A stretch of DNA of 64,000 bases, from positions 1 through 64,000 of the forward strand of contig CANNZV010001455.1 of assembly GCA_947561585.1 (NCBI GenBank), in the 5' to 3' direction. Positions 36,336-48,524 of this stretch are shown here, piece after piece; the first letter of the stretch is position 1; every line of letters starts with the position of its first letter. This DNA comes from Caprella mutica (Eukaryota; Arthropoda; Malacostraca; Amphipoda; Caprellidae). The notes under the pieces were generated by a model. The model searched no databases and was not told the DNA's origin. It saw only the letters and a list, made by a program, of their open reading frames with translations. Made by a program: the position numbers and the translations under genes.

Positions 36336-36783
36336 TTGACAAAATGTATAATATACTGATTTTTTTACAATAAAATTTATGTACCAAATTTTGCTAGAAA
36401 AAAAATTGTCATTCTTTCAAATTTCCATTAAATCATTCTATGAATTAATTTTTCTCTTCCTTTTAAATTATTAATTTTATTATAAAGGAGTAATTAAAAT
36501 TTGGTAATGTTTTTTAATTATTTTACAGTTAATAATTAAAGTATAAAAATAATAACATAAATTTATTAGAAAGGATGATAATATTATTGTACTTTAGATT
36601 TCATTTACTTAATTTTATCATACAAATAACTTGTTAGTTGTTTTTACTTTTTAATAAAAATAACACAATTTGAATTAGCATTGAATATAAAAAAATTCAA
36701 TTATGCGATAATAATACTAACATATCAATTATCTACAATCATATTCTTCCATTTCAGTACAATATAATTTATTTATTATTTAT

Positions 36784-36870
36784 TGTAGTTACCCATGAAA
36801 TACATCGATAGTTTTCTATCTAATATTTTCATAGAAAACTATAATGTCTCGTTATATGGGAGACTACAAT
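36784..36870. repeat. Foldback element, about 87 bp
   Basis: TGTAGTTACCCATGAAATAC and CGATAGTTTTCTAT are mirrored by ATAGAAAACTATAATG and ATGGGAGACTACA. The inner arms form a clean 12-13-bp stem. A similar GATAGTTTTCTATGA / TTAGAAAACTATGA pair is at 9050-9095. Confidence 0.6.
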
Positions 36871-37127
36871 AAAGAAATATCTCACGCTTTAATTTATTAT
36901 CATTGGCTGTCACTCATTCGAGTAACAATTTTAACAATTCGATGTTCTTATCATTATCATAGAATGATAATGAGGTTAATTTAATCAATATCTTGCAGTT
37001 GTATTCAGTTTCAATATTTTAAAAATTAAATATATTCAAAGAATATCTTTATTTTGTTTAAGTGAACATAATTAAAATATATATAAGTTCATTTTACCTT
37101 TTTTTAGTTCTATCAATGTAACTGGTT

Positions 37128-37520
37128 AAATTAATATTCTAATAGTACTATCAATAGGCTTTAATTAATATTCCAATAGTACTATCAATAGGTTTAATTA
37201 ATATTCCAATAGTACTATCAATAGGTTAAATTAATATTCCAATAGTACTATCAATAGGCTTATATTAATATTCCAATAGTACTATCAATAGGTTAAATTA
37301 ATATTCCAATAGTACTATCAATAGGTTTAATTAATATTCCAATAGTACTATCAATAGGCTTTAATTAATATTCCAATAGTACTATCAATAGGTTTAATTA
37401 ATATTCCAATAGTACTATCAATAGGTTTAATTAATATTCCAATAGTACTATCAATAGGCTTTAATTAATATTTTAATAGTACTATCAATAGGCTTTAATT
37501 AATAGTTTAATAGTACTATC
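37128..37520 (+). repeat. 33-bp array, about 12 copies
   Basis: Unit AATATTCCAATAGTACTATC plus AATAGGYTTAATT, with an AGTACT palindrome inside. Confidence 0.9.
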
Positions 37521-37644
37521 ACACAATAGTCAATGGCACAAACATTAATTACTAATTAATAATTTTAATTTGTCTTCACCAATAATAACCAATTTTATTT
37601 TATATTCCTTTTCATCAATCGTATCCAATTCATTTGTTCACATC

Positions 37645-37950
37645 ATTCACCATTCACCATTCTTTGTCACATTGCTGAATAGTCACTAAAATGTTCTCCA
37701 TTCACCATTCTTTGTCACATTAATAAATAGTCACTAAAATGTTCTCCATTCACCATTCTTTGTCACATTGCTAAATAGTCACTAAAATGCTCTCTATTCA
37801 CCATTCTTTGTCACATTAATAAATAGTCACTAAAATGCTCCCCATTCACCATTCTTTGTCACATTGCTAAATAGTCACTAAAATGCTCCCCATTCACCAT
37901 TCTTTGTCACATTAATAAATAGTCACTAAAATGCTCCCCATTCACCATTA
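37645..37950 (+). repeat. About 48-bp array, 6 copies, alternating variants
   Basis: Blocks CATTCACCATTCTTTGTCAC and AAATAGTCACTAAAATGCTC. ATTGCTAAA and ATTAATAAA versions alternate, so the working unit is a dimer of about 96 bp. Confidence 0.85.
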
Positions 37951-38214
37951 CATGTTCAGTACACTAACGTATGAAGGAGTCATGGCATTTCCTTTTGATG
38001 ATAGCAACTCTATTTACTATAGCTAGGTATTAACTGATATAAAATAATAAAGTAGTATAGGCAGTAACTGATATAAAATAATATAGACTCTATGCAGTGT
38101 GTCATCTTCTCTCACTCTGAACTCACGTGCAGCTCTCAGTGCTCTCACAGCTCTCAATGCTCTCATGTGTGTGTGGGAGAGCAGCTAATTGTTCTCTTAA
38201 TCATCAAAACAACA

Positions 38215-38368
38215 TGTGCTTTTAATCATTCGTGGCACTATTAATCATTCGTGGTCTTTTTAATTATTCGTGTTCTTTTTAATCATTCGTGGTCTTTTTA
38301 ATCATTCGTGGTCCTTTTAATCATTCGTGGTCCTTTTAATCATTCGTGGTCTTTTTAATCATTCGAGG
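38215..38368 (+). repeat. 20-bp array, about 7 copies
   Basis: TTTTTAATCATTCGTGGTCT with small variants. Confidence 0.9.
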
Positions 38369-39029
38369 TGTAACTACAGAATTTACAACTCCAGTGTGTC
38401 ATCAGAATAAATTATAACTTCATTCTTATTGCTCTCACTTTTCCACTATTTAGTATTGCTAAGTTGTGACTGATTTACTAAATAGGAAACGGAAAGTTTA
38501 GTAAAAATAAAGACTATTACTGGTTAATTCTTCACTGTTGTATATTATTATTGCTTTAGTAAGTGACTGATATTAACTTTTTTCTATTTTTTATTGCCAT
38601 AGCGTGTGACTGATTTACTAAATAACAAAATAAATGTTACCCGTTCAAATGCAAAGACTTGATGTACTTTTTTATTCACTATTTTCTATTTATTATTGCC
38701 ATAGCGTGTGTCTGATTTACTAACTAACAACATAAGGTTTGTAAAAATATGAAGGCTTTAATGAAAATTAGGTGCAAAAAGATTGCATTAACAATAAAGT
38801 GATTTGTAAATATTTATGTTTATTGTGATTGTTTTTATATAAAGCAGTGGGGTGAGTTCCAAGTTATCGACCGGTTCCACATTTGATATTAAGATATATT
38901 ATTTAATTCTATATTGTAATTATAATATGCTTTTTGTCTTATGATAGCAAATGTAGAACTGTCCCAACTAATTTTCTTTCAATTTCTTCAGTGTATTTTT
39001 CATTAATATTTTTCTTTCTTTCTTTTCAG

Positions 39030-39087
39030 GAGTCAAATCATCGAGTCGGAGTAACTCTCCAGCAGCGAGTAAAGGGAGTAACTCACG
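39030..39087 (+). CDS. sick: Neuron navigator (sickie/NAV) family, 58-nt internal exon
   Basis: The acceptor is a long pyrimidine tract ending TTTCTTTCTTTCTTTTCAG (AG at 39028-39029); the donor is TCACG|GTGAGT at 39087. Entering in phase 1 from the large exon completes Gly, then reads VKSSSRSNSPAASKGSNS and leaves two bases of an Arg codon (phase 2). Ser-rich peptides of the SRSNSPAASKGSNSR type are characteristic of the navigator linker. Both flanking introns exceed 9 kb and are packed with minisatellites. Confidence 0.82.
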
Positions 39088-39784
39088 GTGAGTAGAGTTA
39101 ACATTATTTGCATTAATTAAATTCATCAAATTAGATATTAATTTATATCCGATATATTTATTTTATACTACTACCCATAAGTACAGTAAATTCTGGGTCT
39201 TCCCATTTGATGACCCCCACCAAATTTAATTTGAATTAATTTTTTTTCTTATGTATTTTTGTCCGTAGAATCCGAAAATCAAAACCGTTTCTTGTAGAAA
39301 CTAATAGTTATTGAGATATGAGGGTTTGAAATTGACAGTTTACTAATTTTAATTTGCAATATTATCATCTCAATGAAGTGCAGCTCTGTACCCAGGCTAT
39401 GATTGTTGTTGTTCTACTTCATCAGTACTTTATTCACTTTATTTCAGTTCATATTAGCAAAGCTATGTCTTTATACAGTCTGGGGACTTTAGAGAGAGTG
39501 GAATCTGTCACTAGAGTCACTTTCTGACTTTTATTAATCTAGATGGTACAATAATTCCAGTAAAATATCCCCCCCCCCCCCCCATTTCCCCTGGGGTTAC
39601 GCTTGTTAGTGTCACACACCTAGGCAATATTTACCCGAAGTTCATTGACTGTTAATTAGACATTAACTTTTAGATCAAATGACACCATCTTACCTTTCTG
39701 AGAAATAATCGAACTTTTCATTTTGTACAGTCCGTTTTAATTAAAAATGATATCAATTATAAAAACCTAATTAAGGATTTTTTT

Positions 39785-39891
39785 GTTATTATTACACAGT
39801 GCTATCTAATAATAACAATTTTTATATTGTTTTTTCTTATATGACCGAAGATGTAGTACTGACCGATAATTCGTAACTTACCCTATTTACC
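39785..39891 (+). mobile_element. Family H arm, single copy
   Basis: CACAGTGCTATCTAATAATA, TTCTTATATGACCGAAGATG and GACCGATAATTCGTAACTTA match the right arm of 54794-54988. A second decayed arm (ACGATAATTCGTAACTTACC) ends near 39985. Confidence 0.7.
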
Positions 39892-40137
39892 TCTTTATTT
39901 GAATTAAAGAATAACTACTTAATATATATCTCATATGATCGAATATGTGTAACTGTACGATAATTCGTAACTTACCCCACTAACTCCAAACTGCTAAGAT
40001 ACTGTAAGTACTTTTTAAAGGTCACTTAAAGGTCAAGTCCCAGTTCTTTTTACAGTCCTTATTAAGTTCTATTTAGAAATCCTGTTCTTATTATAATCCT
40101 ATTGAGGAGTAAACTGAAATCTGAATATATTGAGTAC

Positions 40138-40210
40138 TTAAGTACTATCAGAGACTTAACTCTAGAGTACTATCAGAGACTTAACTCTAGAGTACTATCA
40201 GAGACTTATT
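40138..40210 (+). repeat. 25-bp array, 3 copies
   Basis: AGTACTATCAGAGACTTAAC plus TCTAG, next to MITE family G copy 2. Confidence 0.85.
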
Positions 40211-40213
40211 ACC

Positions 40214-40379
40214 AGGTTAGTGACAATATGCTTTATAAATCATAGAGAATATTATAGACGGAGAGAATTAAAGAGTATTGAATGGTTCTACACCAGCGGT
40301 ATATAGTATTCGATACCATTTCATTTCGTCTGTGATATTCTTAAGATCTATGATTTATAAAGCGTATTGTCACAACACT
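40214..40379. mobile_element. MITE, family G, copy 2, opposite orientation
   Basis: The interior ATTCGATACCATTTCATTTC and ends TTAGTGACAATATGC / GCGTATTGTCACAAC match copy 1 reversed. The ends are more decayed. Confidence 0.7.
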
Positions 40380-40534
40380 TGTCAGTAACTAAGCACCTCC
40401 CCCCCCCCCTAAAATATCACAATATTTAAGAGAATCTTTCCTAGAATACAAAAAACTGGCTATGTAGTTGCATTATTGATGAGTATTATATAGGATGTAT
40501 GATGAGAGTTCAACATAGCTTGTGATATGAAGCT

Positions 40535-40641
40535 ACGGGGTGAATACTCAATTGCCGTTACTGTACTTTATTATTGTCTATTGGTGGATTAAGCCATTAT
40601 CGGTATGTGGGATTGGTCGGTAATTGAGTAGTTACCCTATA
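40535..40641. mobile_element. Small MITE with GGGTRA-type inverted ends
   Basis: Left TACGGGGTGAATACTCAATT(GCCG) and right (CGGT)AATTGAGTAGTTACCCTAT are inverted repeats about 24 bp long enclosing about 60 bp. The terminal motif resembles family H and the edges of the 45.0-kb array. Confidence 0.6.
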
Positions 40642-40729
40642 ACATATTGCAATTCGTTACTATTAAAAAAATAAAAATCTTTAACAATTTCGCACTTGAG
40701 TTACAATTCGATAATTGAGATATATTTCA

Positions 40730-41700
40730 CCTTATCCTTTGCTCGATATACAGTTTACCCTGTATATCCTTTGCTCGATATACAGTTTACCCTGTATATC
40801 CTTTGCTCAATATACAGTTTACCCTGTATATCCTTTGCTCGATATACAGTTTACCCTGTATATCCTTTGCTCAATATACAGTTTACCCTGTATATCCTTT
40901 GCTCAATATACAGTTTATACTGTATATCCTTTGCTCGATATACAGTTTACCCTGTATATCCTTTGCTCGATATACAGTTTTATCCTGTAGATCCTTTGCT
41001 CAATATACAGTTTACCCTGTATATCCTTTGCTCAATATACAGTTTACCCTGTATATCCTTTGCTCAATATACAGTTTACCCTGTATATCCTTTGCTCAAT
41101 ATACAGTTTACCCTGTATATCCTTTGCTCAATATACAGTTTATACTGTATATCCTTTGCTCGATATACAGTTTACCCTGTATATCCTTTGCTCGATATAC
41201 AGTTTATCCTGTAGATCCTTTGCTCGATATACAGTTTACCCAGTATATCCTTGCTCGATATACAGTTTACCCTTATATCCTTTTGCTCGATATACAGTTT
41301 ACCCTGTATATCCTTTGCTCGATATACAGTTTACCCTGTATATCCTTTGCTCGATATACAGTTCATACCTGTATATCCTTTGCTCGATATACAGTTTATA
41401 CTGTATATCCTTTGCTCGATATACAGTTTATACTGTATATCCTTTGCTCGATATACAGTTTTATACTGTATATCCTTTGCTCGATATACAGTTTTACCCT
41501 GTATATCCTTTGCTCGATATACAGTTTATACTGTATATCCTTTGCTCGATATACAGTTTATACTGTATATCCTTTGCTCGATATACAGTTTATCCTGTAG
41601 ATCCTTTGCTCGATATACAGTTTACCCTGTATATCCTTTGCTCGATATACAGTTTACCCTGTATATCCTTTGCTCGATATACAGTTTATACTAGATATTC
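40730..41700 (+). repeat. 32-bp array with hairpin units, about 30 copies
   Basis: Blocks TATCCTTTGCTCGATATACA and GTTTACCCTGTA. ATATACAG and CTGTATAT pair around a short loop in most units. All three forward frames are open, giving several overlapping long frames of no coding value. Confidence 0.95.
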
Positions 41701-42283
41701 TTTCACTCTGTGTTGAAGGTTTAACCCTTAAATCTCATGATAATTCATGAATGAAAAGATCCTTTGTAAGTGTGTTTGTTATATTTACGCACCTATAGAG
41801 AGTAATTCACACAAACAACACACGTACCAATGTGTGCTGTTATAACACACTTTCTGAAGAAAGATAATAACCTCTAATTTTGAATAATAGTACATCATCA
41901 ACTTAATTTCGGTGTACACAATAAGGTTATGTTTCTTGCGTCTAAAAATGTTAGAAATATATTAAACAGCGCATAATGTTTTTGAGATACTGTCTCTACC
42001 GCATAAGTTTCTATCGATAAAGTGCTGCATGAATAATGTTTATACAGATAATGTTTTTAAGAATAACCTTTCTCTGATTGGTCGGCTACGAAAAGGAGCC
42101 AGCTGGAGGCGGAGCACTAAACCTCCTGTAGTCTCCTCCTCCTTGTATATAGTTATGAATGATAAAAAGAACATCGAGACTCTCAAAAGGGTCGGTTGTA
42201 ATGTATGTAGTTTGGTGTATCAGCTAGTTTTTTGTACTACACACTTCAAGATTATTTATTAACATGGCAAAAGGTTCTTATTG

Positions 42284-42372
42284 GTCAATCTCCTCAGCCA
42301 ATCAATGAGTTAGTAACCGTAAAAAACCAATATCCTAAAAAACCTATTCGCAAGGAACAATATTTTAAAACA
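42284..42372 (+). repeat. Dispersed element E, copy 2
   Basis: About 88 bp matching 16961-17046 with few differences. The class is unknown. The 106-codon open frame over it (42232-42552) has no recognisable features. Confidence 0.7.
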
Positions 42373-43805
42373 AAATTCTTAGTGGTAATAAATAATCTTT
42401 TAATTTCTACCCCCTTAGCTTCTGTCTGTGATAGTACATCACCACCTCAACTTCTTTCTCTGGTAGTACACTCCCTACTAGTACAGTTCATGCTATTTTC
42501 AATCAATTTCATTTTGGGCGGAATAACATCTCACGAGTTATACAAGTATTAGTTACCACAGCTTATTGTATTTTTGTATAAAAACAATTGAAACTATTAA
42601 AGAAACTGTTAGAGATTTTATATAAAATGACGCAATTTGTAAATATGAATTAGTTAATTCTTTAAATAGCTAACAAGCAAAGTATTTGTTTTCTTGCTAG
42701 GCACAGCAATGTATCTTGCTAGGCACTAGCTATCTATTTTGCTTTGTTGGGCCATGTATGGCAGTGCATATATTATGTCAGATCACTCTAGGTACATCAT
42801 ACATGATTCATACATCTTTATATGGTAAATACTTAGAGTGATAATAGCAGTGAATATTAAACACAGGTTATATAATCATCAGCCTTTGTTTGTTTTTATT
42901 TTTTATGAGGGGTTTTTCATTGACTTTTCAGGTGTTTATTTTACTGATTAAATTTGAGTTTAGAATTGAGCAGTTAGTTTATTATTTATAAATATTAATT
43001 GATAAAACATGTGTTATGACAGCGTGTAAAATGCTCACAAGGAAATGTGTTCATTAATATTATTTCTCATGTTTCTAAGCGTGCACGGACATGTGTTTTC
43101 ACAACATGTTCATTTGTGTCTGACTGTACATACGAAGCAGCTGCTCCATATAGGGAGAAAAACTGCTTTGGGGAATTATAAAGGGGGGTAAATAATTAGG
43201 GGGGGGGTAATCAGGAAGGGGTGTTCAAAATACTTAATTATTGGGGGTGTAATTATGGGGGTCACTGACCCCTATTTATTTATAGTCTATGAGTACCAAC
43301 ATTCGTATCTTCTAATTTGTTAGCATTATCACAACTAATTTTATATCTTCATCATAAGATAGAAAAATTGAGATAATCATCGTTAAGGGCCGTACACACG
43401 TAGGTTTTTTCAGTGTTTCCACCAGACTTTTTGCTAAGCTCCTCCTACTTTTTCACGAGAATATAAGAAAAAAAACTATACAATTATTATATATTAACTG
43501 AAACAAATAATAATTATACAGTATTTAATTCATTCTATATCTCAATATAGAAAGCAATGAATTAATATTATAATAGTTTAAATTATCATAATAAAGGTAC
43601 TCTCTAAGTTTTTTTCTATCCCATTATGCGATATCAAATATCATTTATAATTAAATGGACGCATTTATATATATAAAAACTCTTAGATCAACTTACATGT
43701 TTTTGCTTTTGGATATTATCTAATTATTTAATTTAAAGCTAAGTTATCAATAAATTGATTTAGTTAAATTGTAACAGGTTTTATTATATAGAGTATAAAG
43801 AATGT

Positions 43806-44071
43806 ATATCCTTTACAGAGTACAGAAGGTTATATTTTAGACGGCATTTACTTATTTATCATCTTGTTATTCGCATAACTGAAAAAGTATTGAACCAAAT
43901 TGTCTGAAATTTGGTGAGACGATTGGTCAATGTCTAGGAACGATCTGGTTAGATTTTGGGAGCGATCAGGTCAAAGGTCAAGGTCATTCATAACTCAAGG
44001 ATTATTGGTTGATAAAGTTCATCTATAAGCGGCGATGTAGGTATGCGCTCAACCCAGTGCCCCCGTTCTTG
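43806..44071 (+). mobile_element. Helitron-like element, copy 2 (family C)
   Basis: About 265 bp similar to 1296-1553, with the ATTCGCATAACTGAAAAAGT and GGTCAAAGGTCAAGGTC blocks. The 3' end is decayed (CTTG instead of CTAG; hairpin disrupted), so this is an old copy. Confidence 0.6.
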
Positions 44072-44280
44072 TTCACTATGCTATATCCTATAAAGTGTTT
44101 CTCGCATTTGTTCACAGCGTAGGTATTTCCTACCTAGTGCTATACTAGCGGTATGAGGACTAACCATATCTGATAGATAGAAATAAATATGTAGTTATTT
44201 CGAGTAATTAATATATTGAATTGATCGTTATCAATTATTGAACATTTTCACAAATTTAATTTAACATTTTAACTCGTGAT

Positions 44281-44328
44281 TTTAGTTGGTATCCATGGTA
44301 CCCGCAGGTATCATGGATACCAACTAAA
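44281..44328. repeat. Palindrome copy 3, arms extended to 24 bp
   Basis: TTTAGTTGGTATCCATGGTA and its near reverse complement, with centre CCCGCAGG. Arms extend three bases or more beyond the other copies. Confidence 0.8.
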
Positions 44329-44687
44329 ATTACGATATTATTAGGTACCTCTATTTAATATACTTATTAAAAATATTCAATCAAATTGAAGTCCCCTATT
44401 ATTAAATAGAGGTCTGTTTGAATGCATGGATATAACCTATACCCCCCCCCCCCCCCGCTCTTTACCCCACTAAGGGCACATTTACCCCCGGGGCAATGTC
44501 TCATTTCACCCTGTGGGCGCTGTAACACTAACGGGATGAAAGGTCACACCTAATGAAATTGTTAGCATTAGGTTATTGTTAATGAACAGTTATTGTTAGT
44601 GAACAGTTATTGTTAATCGAACTATCAGGTTTTTAGTATAGAGCTTTTGGAAATTTACCTCAACTAGTGATTATACGAACAATATTT

Positions 44688-44745
44688 CTATAACAACATT
44701 TCTCTAACAACATTTCTCTAACAACATTTCTCTAACAACATTGCT
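44688..44745 (+). repeat. 14-bp array, 4 copies
   Basis: CTAACAACATTTCT; a TAACAAT-rich stretch surrounds it from 44560 to 44920. Confidence 0.8.
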
Positions 44746-45005
44746 ATATGAATATATCCCAAACAACTAACAATATCTTCAAGCAACTGTTCCCTAACAA
44801 TTAACCTCTTAATATTGTTTACTAACAATCCCCTCCAAACAATACAGCACAATTTGTTGTTAGTGCTTTCTGTCAGTGTGTATATTATGTGTATGCTTAA
44901 ATTACTTTATTGTTACTAACAATGCTTTCATTCATTTAATTCTATTAACTGATTTAACTCTATTTTGCTTGTTTGAATGTTAAATAAAAATAGCTGAGAA
45001 TTACG

Positions 45006-45600
45006 GGGTGAATTACGTATTAGTGCAGTTACGTATTACCGTACAATTACGTATTCCCGTACAGTTACGTATTCCCGTAAAGTTGCGTATTCCCGTACAG
45101 TTGCGTATTCCCGTACAGTTGCGTATTCCCGTACAGTTGCGTATTCCCGTACAGTTACGTATTCCCGTACAGTTGCGTATTCCCGTACAGTTACGTATTA
45201 CCGTACAGTTGCGTATTCCCGTACAGTTGCGTATTCCAGTACAGTTGCGTATTCCCGTACAGTTACGTATTCCCGTACAGTTGCGTATTCCCGTACAGTT
45301 GCGTATTCCCGTACAGTTGCGTATTCCCGTACAGTAACGTATTCCCGTAAAGTTGCGTATTCCCGTACAGTTACGTATTCCCGTAAAGTTGCGCATTCCC
45401 GTATAGTTACGTATTCCCGTACAGTTGCGTATTCCCGTGCAGTTACGTATTCTCGTACAGTTACGTATTCTCGTACAGTTGCGTATTCCCGTACAGTTGC
45501 GTATTCCCGTACAGTTGCGTATTCCCGTACAGTTGCGTATTCCCGTACAGTTGCGTATTCCCGTACAGTTGCGTATTCCCGTACAGTTGCGAATTCCCGG
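45006..45600 (+). repeat. 18-bp array, about 33 copies
   Basis: Unit GTACAGTTGCGTATTCCC with TTACGTA variants. The left edge (TACGGGGTGAATTACGTATT) and right edge (AATTACGTAACTTACACTA, 45649-45667) look like inverted ends of the small MITE at 40535-40641, so the array may have grown inside such an element. Confidence 0.9.
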
Positions 45601-46128
45601 TATATTCATATCACAAGTAACTAATGCACGAAATTGTGTAACGCTCGGAATTACGTAACTTACACTACTATTATTAGTTTTATATTATTTACACTAGTAA
45701 CTTTCATGTTTTTATTACTTAATATTAGCACCAGTGCATTTATTCCTTGTTGTCATTATCGTTATTACTGTTACGTCTTGTTATCATTACCATTATTACT
45801 ATTTATTACAGTTACTCCCTGTTATTACCTCCAGTACTATAAGTTATTAAGTCTGTAACTTCCTTGCGTCCAGTACTCTTTGGACTGTTGTGGGTGTGGG
45901 GTGTGTGTCTCTGCAGCTCCCGTTACTCACTGGAAAAACCCCTCAGCGTGGGAGTTATCCGTACCTCTCCGTAATTACCGTGTACTATAATAACTGTCAA
46001 AAGAAAGAGAACATTAAATAAAGTGCTATAATAAGAATTAATGTAAATAGGAAGTGAAAAGAAATGTTTGTAAGAAACGTTGTTTTGTTTACTAGCGTTT
46101 GTTGTGATTACGTCACATTATGAGTCAC

Positions 46129-47388
46129 GTGGTGTCGAAAACTGTTATTATTTGGTGTCGAAAACTGTTATTGTTTGGTGTCGAAAACTGTTAATGTTTG
46201 GTGTCGAAAACTGTTATTGTTTGGTGTCGAAAACTGTTAATGTTTGGTGTCGAAAACTGTTATTGTTTGGTGTCGAAAACTGTTATTGTTTGGTGTCGAA
46301 AACTGTTATTGTTTGGTGTCGAAAACTGTTATTGTTTGGTGTCGAAAACGGTTACTGTTTGGTGTCGAAAACTGTTAATGTTTGGTGTCGAAAACTGTTA
46401 TTGTTTGGTGTCGAAAACTGTTACTGTTTGGTGTCGAAAACTGTTATTGTTTGGTGTCGAAAACTGTTATTGTTTGGTGTCGAAAACTGTTATTGTTTGG
46501 TGTCGGAAACGGTTACTGTTTGGTGTCGAAAACTGTTAATGTTTGGTGTCGAAAACTGTTATTGTTTGGTGTCGAAAACTGTTAATGTTTGGTGTCGAAA
46601 ACTGTTATTGTTTGGTGTCGAAAACTGTTATTGTTTGGTGTCGAAAACTGTTATTGTTTGGTGTCGAAAACTGTTATTGTTTGGTGTCGAAAACGGTTAC
46701 TGTTTGGTGTCGAAAACTGTTATTGTTTGGTGTCGAAAACTGTTACCGTTTGGTGTCGAAAACTGTTACCGTTTGGTGTCGAAAACTGTTAATGTTCGGT
46801 GTCGAAAACTGTTATTGTTTGGTGTCGAAAACTGTTACCGTTTGGTTTCGAAAACTGTTATTGTTTGGTGTCGAAAACCGTTATTGTTTGGTGTCGAAAA
46901 CTGTTATTGTTTGGTGTCGAGAACTGTTATTGTTTGGTGTCGAAAACTGTTACCGTTTGGTGTCGAAAACTGTTACCGTTTGGTGTCGAAAACTGTTATT
47001 GTTTGGTGTCAAAAACTGTTACCGTTTGGTGTCGAAAACTGTTATTGTTTGGTGTCGAAAACTGTTATTGTTTGGTGTCGAAAACTGTTACCGTTTGGTG
47101 TCGAAAACTGTTATTGTTTGGTGTCGAAAACTGTTATTGTTTGGTGTCAAAAACTGTTACCGTTTGGTGTCGAAAACTGTTATTGTTTGGTGTCGAAAAC
47201 TGTTATTGTTTAGTGGCGAAAACTGTTACCGTTTGGTGTCGAAAACTGTTATTGTTTAGTGGCGAAAACTGTTACCGTTTGGTGTCGAAAACTGTTATTG
47301 TTTGGTGTCGAAAACTGTTACCGTTTGGTGTCGAAAACTGTTACTTTTTGGTGTCGAAAACTGTTACTGTTTCGTGTCGAAAACTGTT
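46129..47388 (+). repeat. 23-bp array, about 55 copies
   Basis: Unit GTTTGGTGTCGAAAACTGTT plus ATT, with AAT, ACT and ACC variants of the last triplet; ACC dominates in the right half. Each unit contains TCGA. Long frames (377 codons) exist because no frame of the unit has a stop. Confidence 0.97.
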
Positions 47389-47489
47389 TAGGTGTAATGT
47401 TTTCTTCGATTTTTATCTTTTATTCCATTTTTTAACTATTATAATACATATCGAGTTTATATATAAATTTAGTATTTTATTACTAATAA

Positions 47490-47645
47490 CTAGATGACGT
47501 CACTCGTGGAGCGCATACCTTCTCCGTCGCTTTTAAACGACCTTGACCTTTGACCTGTTCGCTCCCAAAATCTAATAAACTGGTTCCTGGACAATAACCA
47601 ATCGTCCCATCAAATTTCAGGCAACTTGGTTGTATACTTTTTTAG
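47490..47645 (-). mobile_element. Helitron-like element, copy 3 (family C), 5'-truncated
   Basis: The reverse-complement copy begins at CTAG (47490-47493). On the minus strand the hairpin (GCGCTCC-ACG-AGTG) precedes the terminal CTAG-T. The 5' part is missing; it abuts a fragment of MITE family G at 47650-47686. Confidence 0.6.
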
Positions 47646-47649
47646 TCAA

Positions 47650-47686
47650 GATCTAAGATTTTAAAAGCATATTGTCACAACCCTAG
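47650..47686. mobile_element. MITE family G end fragment
   Basis: AAAAGCATATTGTCACAACC then CTAG is the right end of family G, joined to the truncated Helitron-like copy 3. Confidence 0.55.
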
Positions 47687-48232
47687 AACAAAAACATTTT
47701 AAAAGTGCCATCATATAGACGTTAATACACTATATGATTAAGTCCAGTAACTGTATATAGCTTATCCCTGTTACAACAAGGCAAGTAATGCACAGTGTGG
47801 CTATTGTTCTGATACCATAACAAACATTAGAACATACAATAACAATGTATGCCCATTGTATCACCATAGAGCACTGTTGTAACTGTTAACAATAGGGATT
47901 GTCTTTCTTGTACTGCTATGATGTCTTCATCAAAGTGATGTGTGACTGATGTTATATGAGGTATCAGTCACCATTCACTATTTTGAACAGTTAATGCATT
48001 CATTGTGAATAAGCTTAGTAAATTAAATTCTAGACCATTATAACTCAATTTTAAGCATTTAATGTATCTACTCACTAAAATGTATAGCTACCACATTGTC
48101 ACATGGATAGATGTGTATCCTCACTTTTCCTATAATATCACGCAATTACCACTAATTCTCTAATTTATACCCAAAACACAAAAAAGCTGATATCACTTTT
48201 CCTCAATTCCACCGCAGCATCTTCTGTTATAA

Positions 48233-48384
48233 CTAGAAAGGGAAATCGTAGAGTGCAAACCAATCGTACCACCAAATTTCAGGCAATTTGGTTGACTACT
48301 TTTTGAGTTATGCGACTAACAAGATGATAAATAAATAAATGCCGATCAAAGCATTACCTTTTGCAGTTTTGCAAAGGTAATTAG
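48233..48384 (-). mobile_element. Helitron-like element, copy 4 (family C), internally deleted
   Basis: On the minus strand it runs from CTAATTACCTTTGCAAAACT to a terminal CTAG-T at 48233-48236. Both ends are present, but the GGTCAAAGGTCAAGGTC block is deleted, giving about 150 bp. Retention of both ends supports a mobile short derivative. Confidence 0.6.
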
Positions 48385-48524
48385 AATCTCTCTTTTTACC
48401 TGGCTACCTATCTGCTATTTCCCACATCACCCCTTTCCTATCACCCTCCCCCCCCCCTTCTCCCCCACCTGCCAATCTTCTGAAGGCGGATACATCAATT
48501 TCCTGCCCAGCTACTGCCTCCCAT

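Larger units (their letters stand above)
29847..39029 (+). other. Intron 2 of the navigator gene (9.2 kb)
   Basis: Donor AAG|GTGAGT and acceptor TTTTCAG are both strong, and flanking exon phases agree (1/1). It holds seven large arrays including the 17-bp array at 33496-35762, a MITE (30876-31045), and a foldback (36784-36870). In 29850-30280, 30450-30870, 31050-31310, 32080-33490, 36340-36780 and 38370-39010 I see AT-rich sequence and poly(C) runs only. Confidence 0.8.

Noticed and set aside
40696..41716. Overlapping 147-265-codon frames
   Set aside because: By-product of the 32-bp array, open in all three frames.
45008..45658. Frames with VQLRIP or GIRNCT repeats
   Set aside because: 18-bp unit is a multiple of three; no unique coding part.
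46080..47497. Frames of 377, 238 and 232 codons with Cys/Val/Leu-rich repeats
   Set aside because: A 23-bp unit with no stop in any frame gives a 23-residue period in all three frames.
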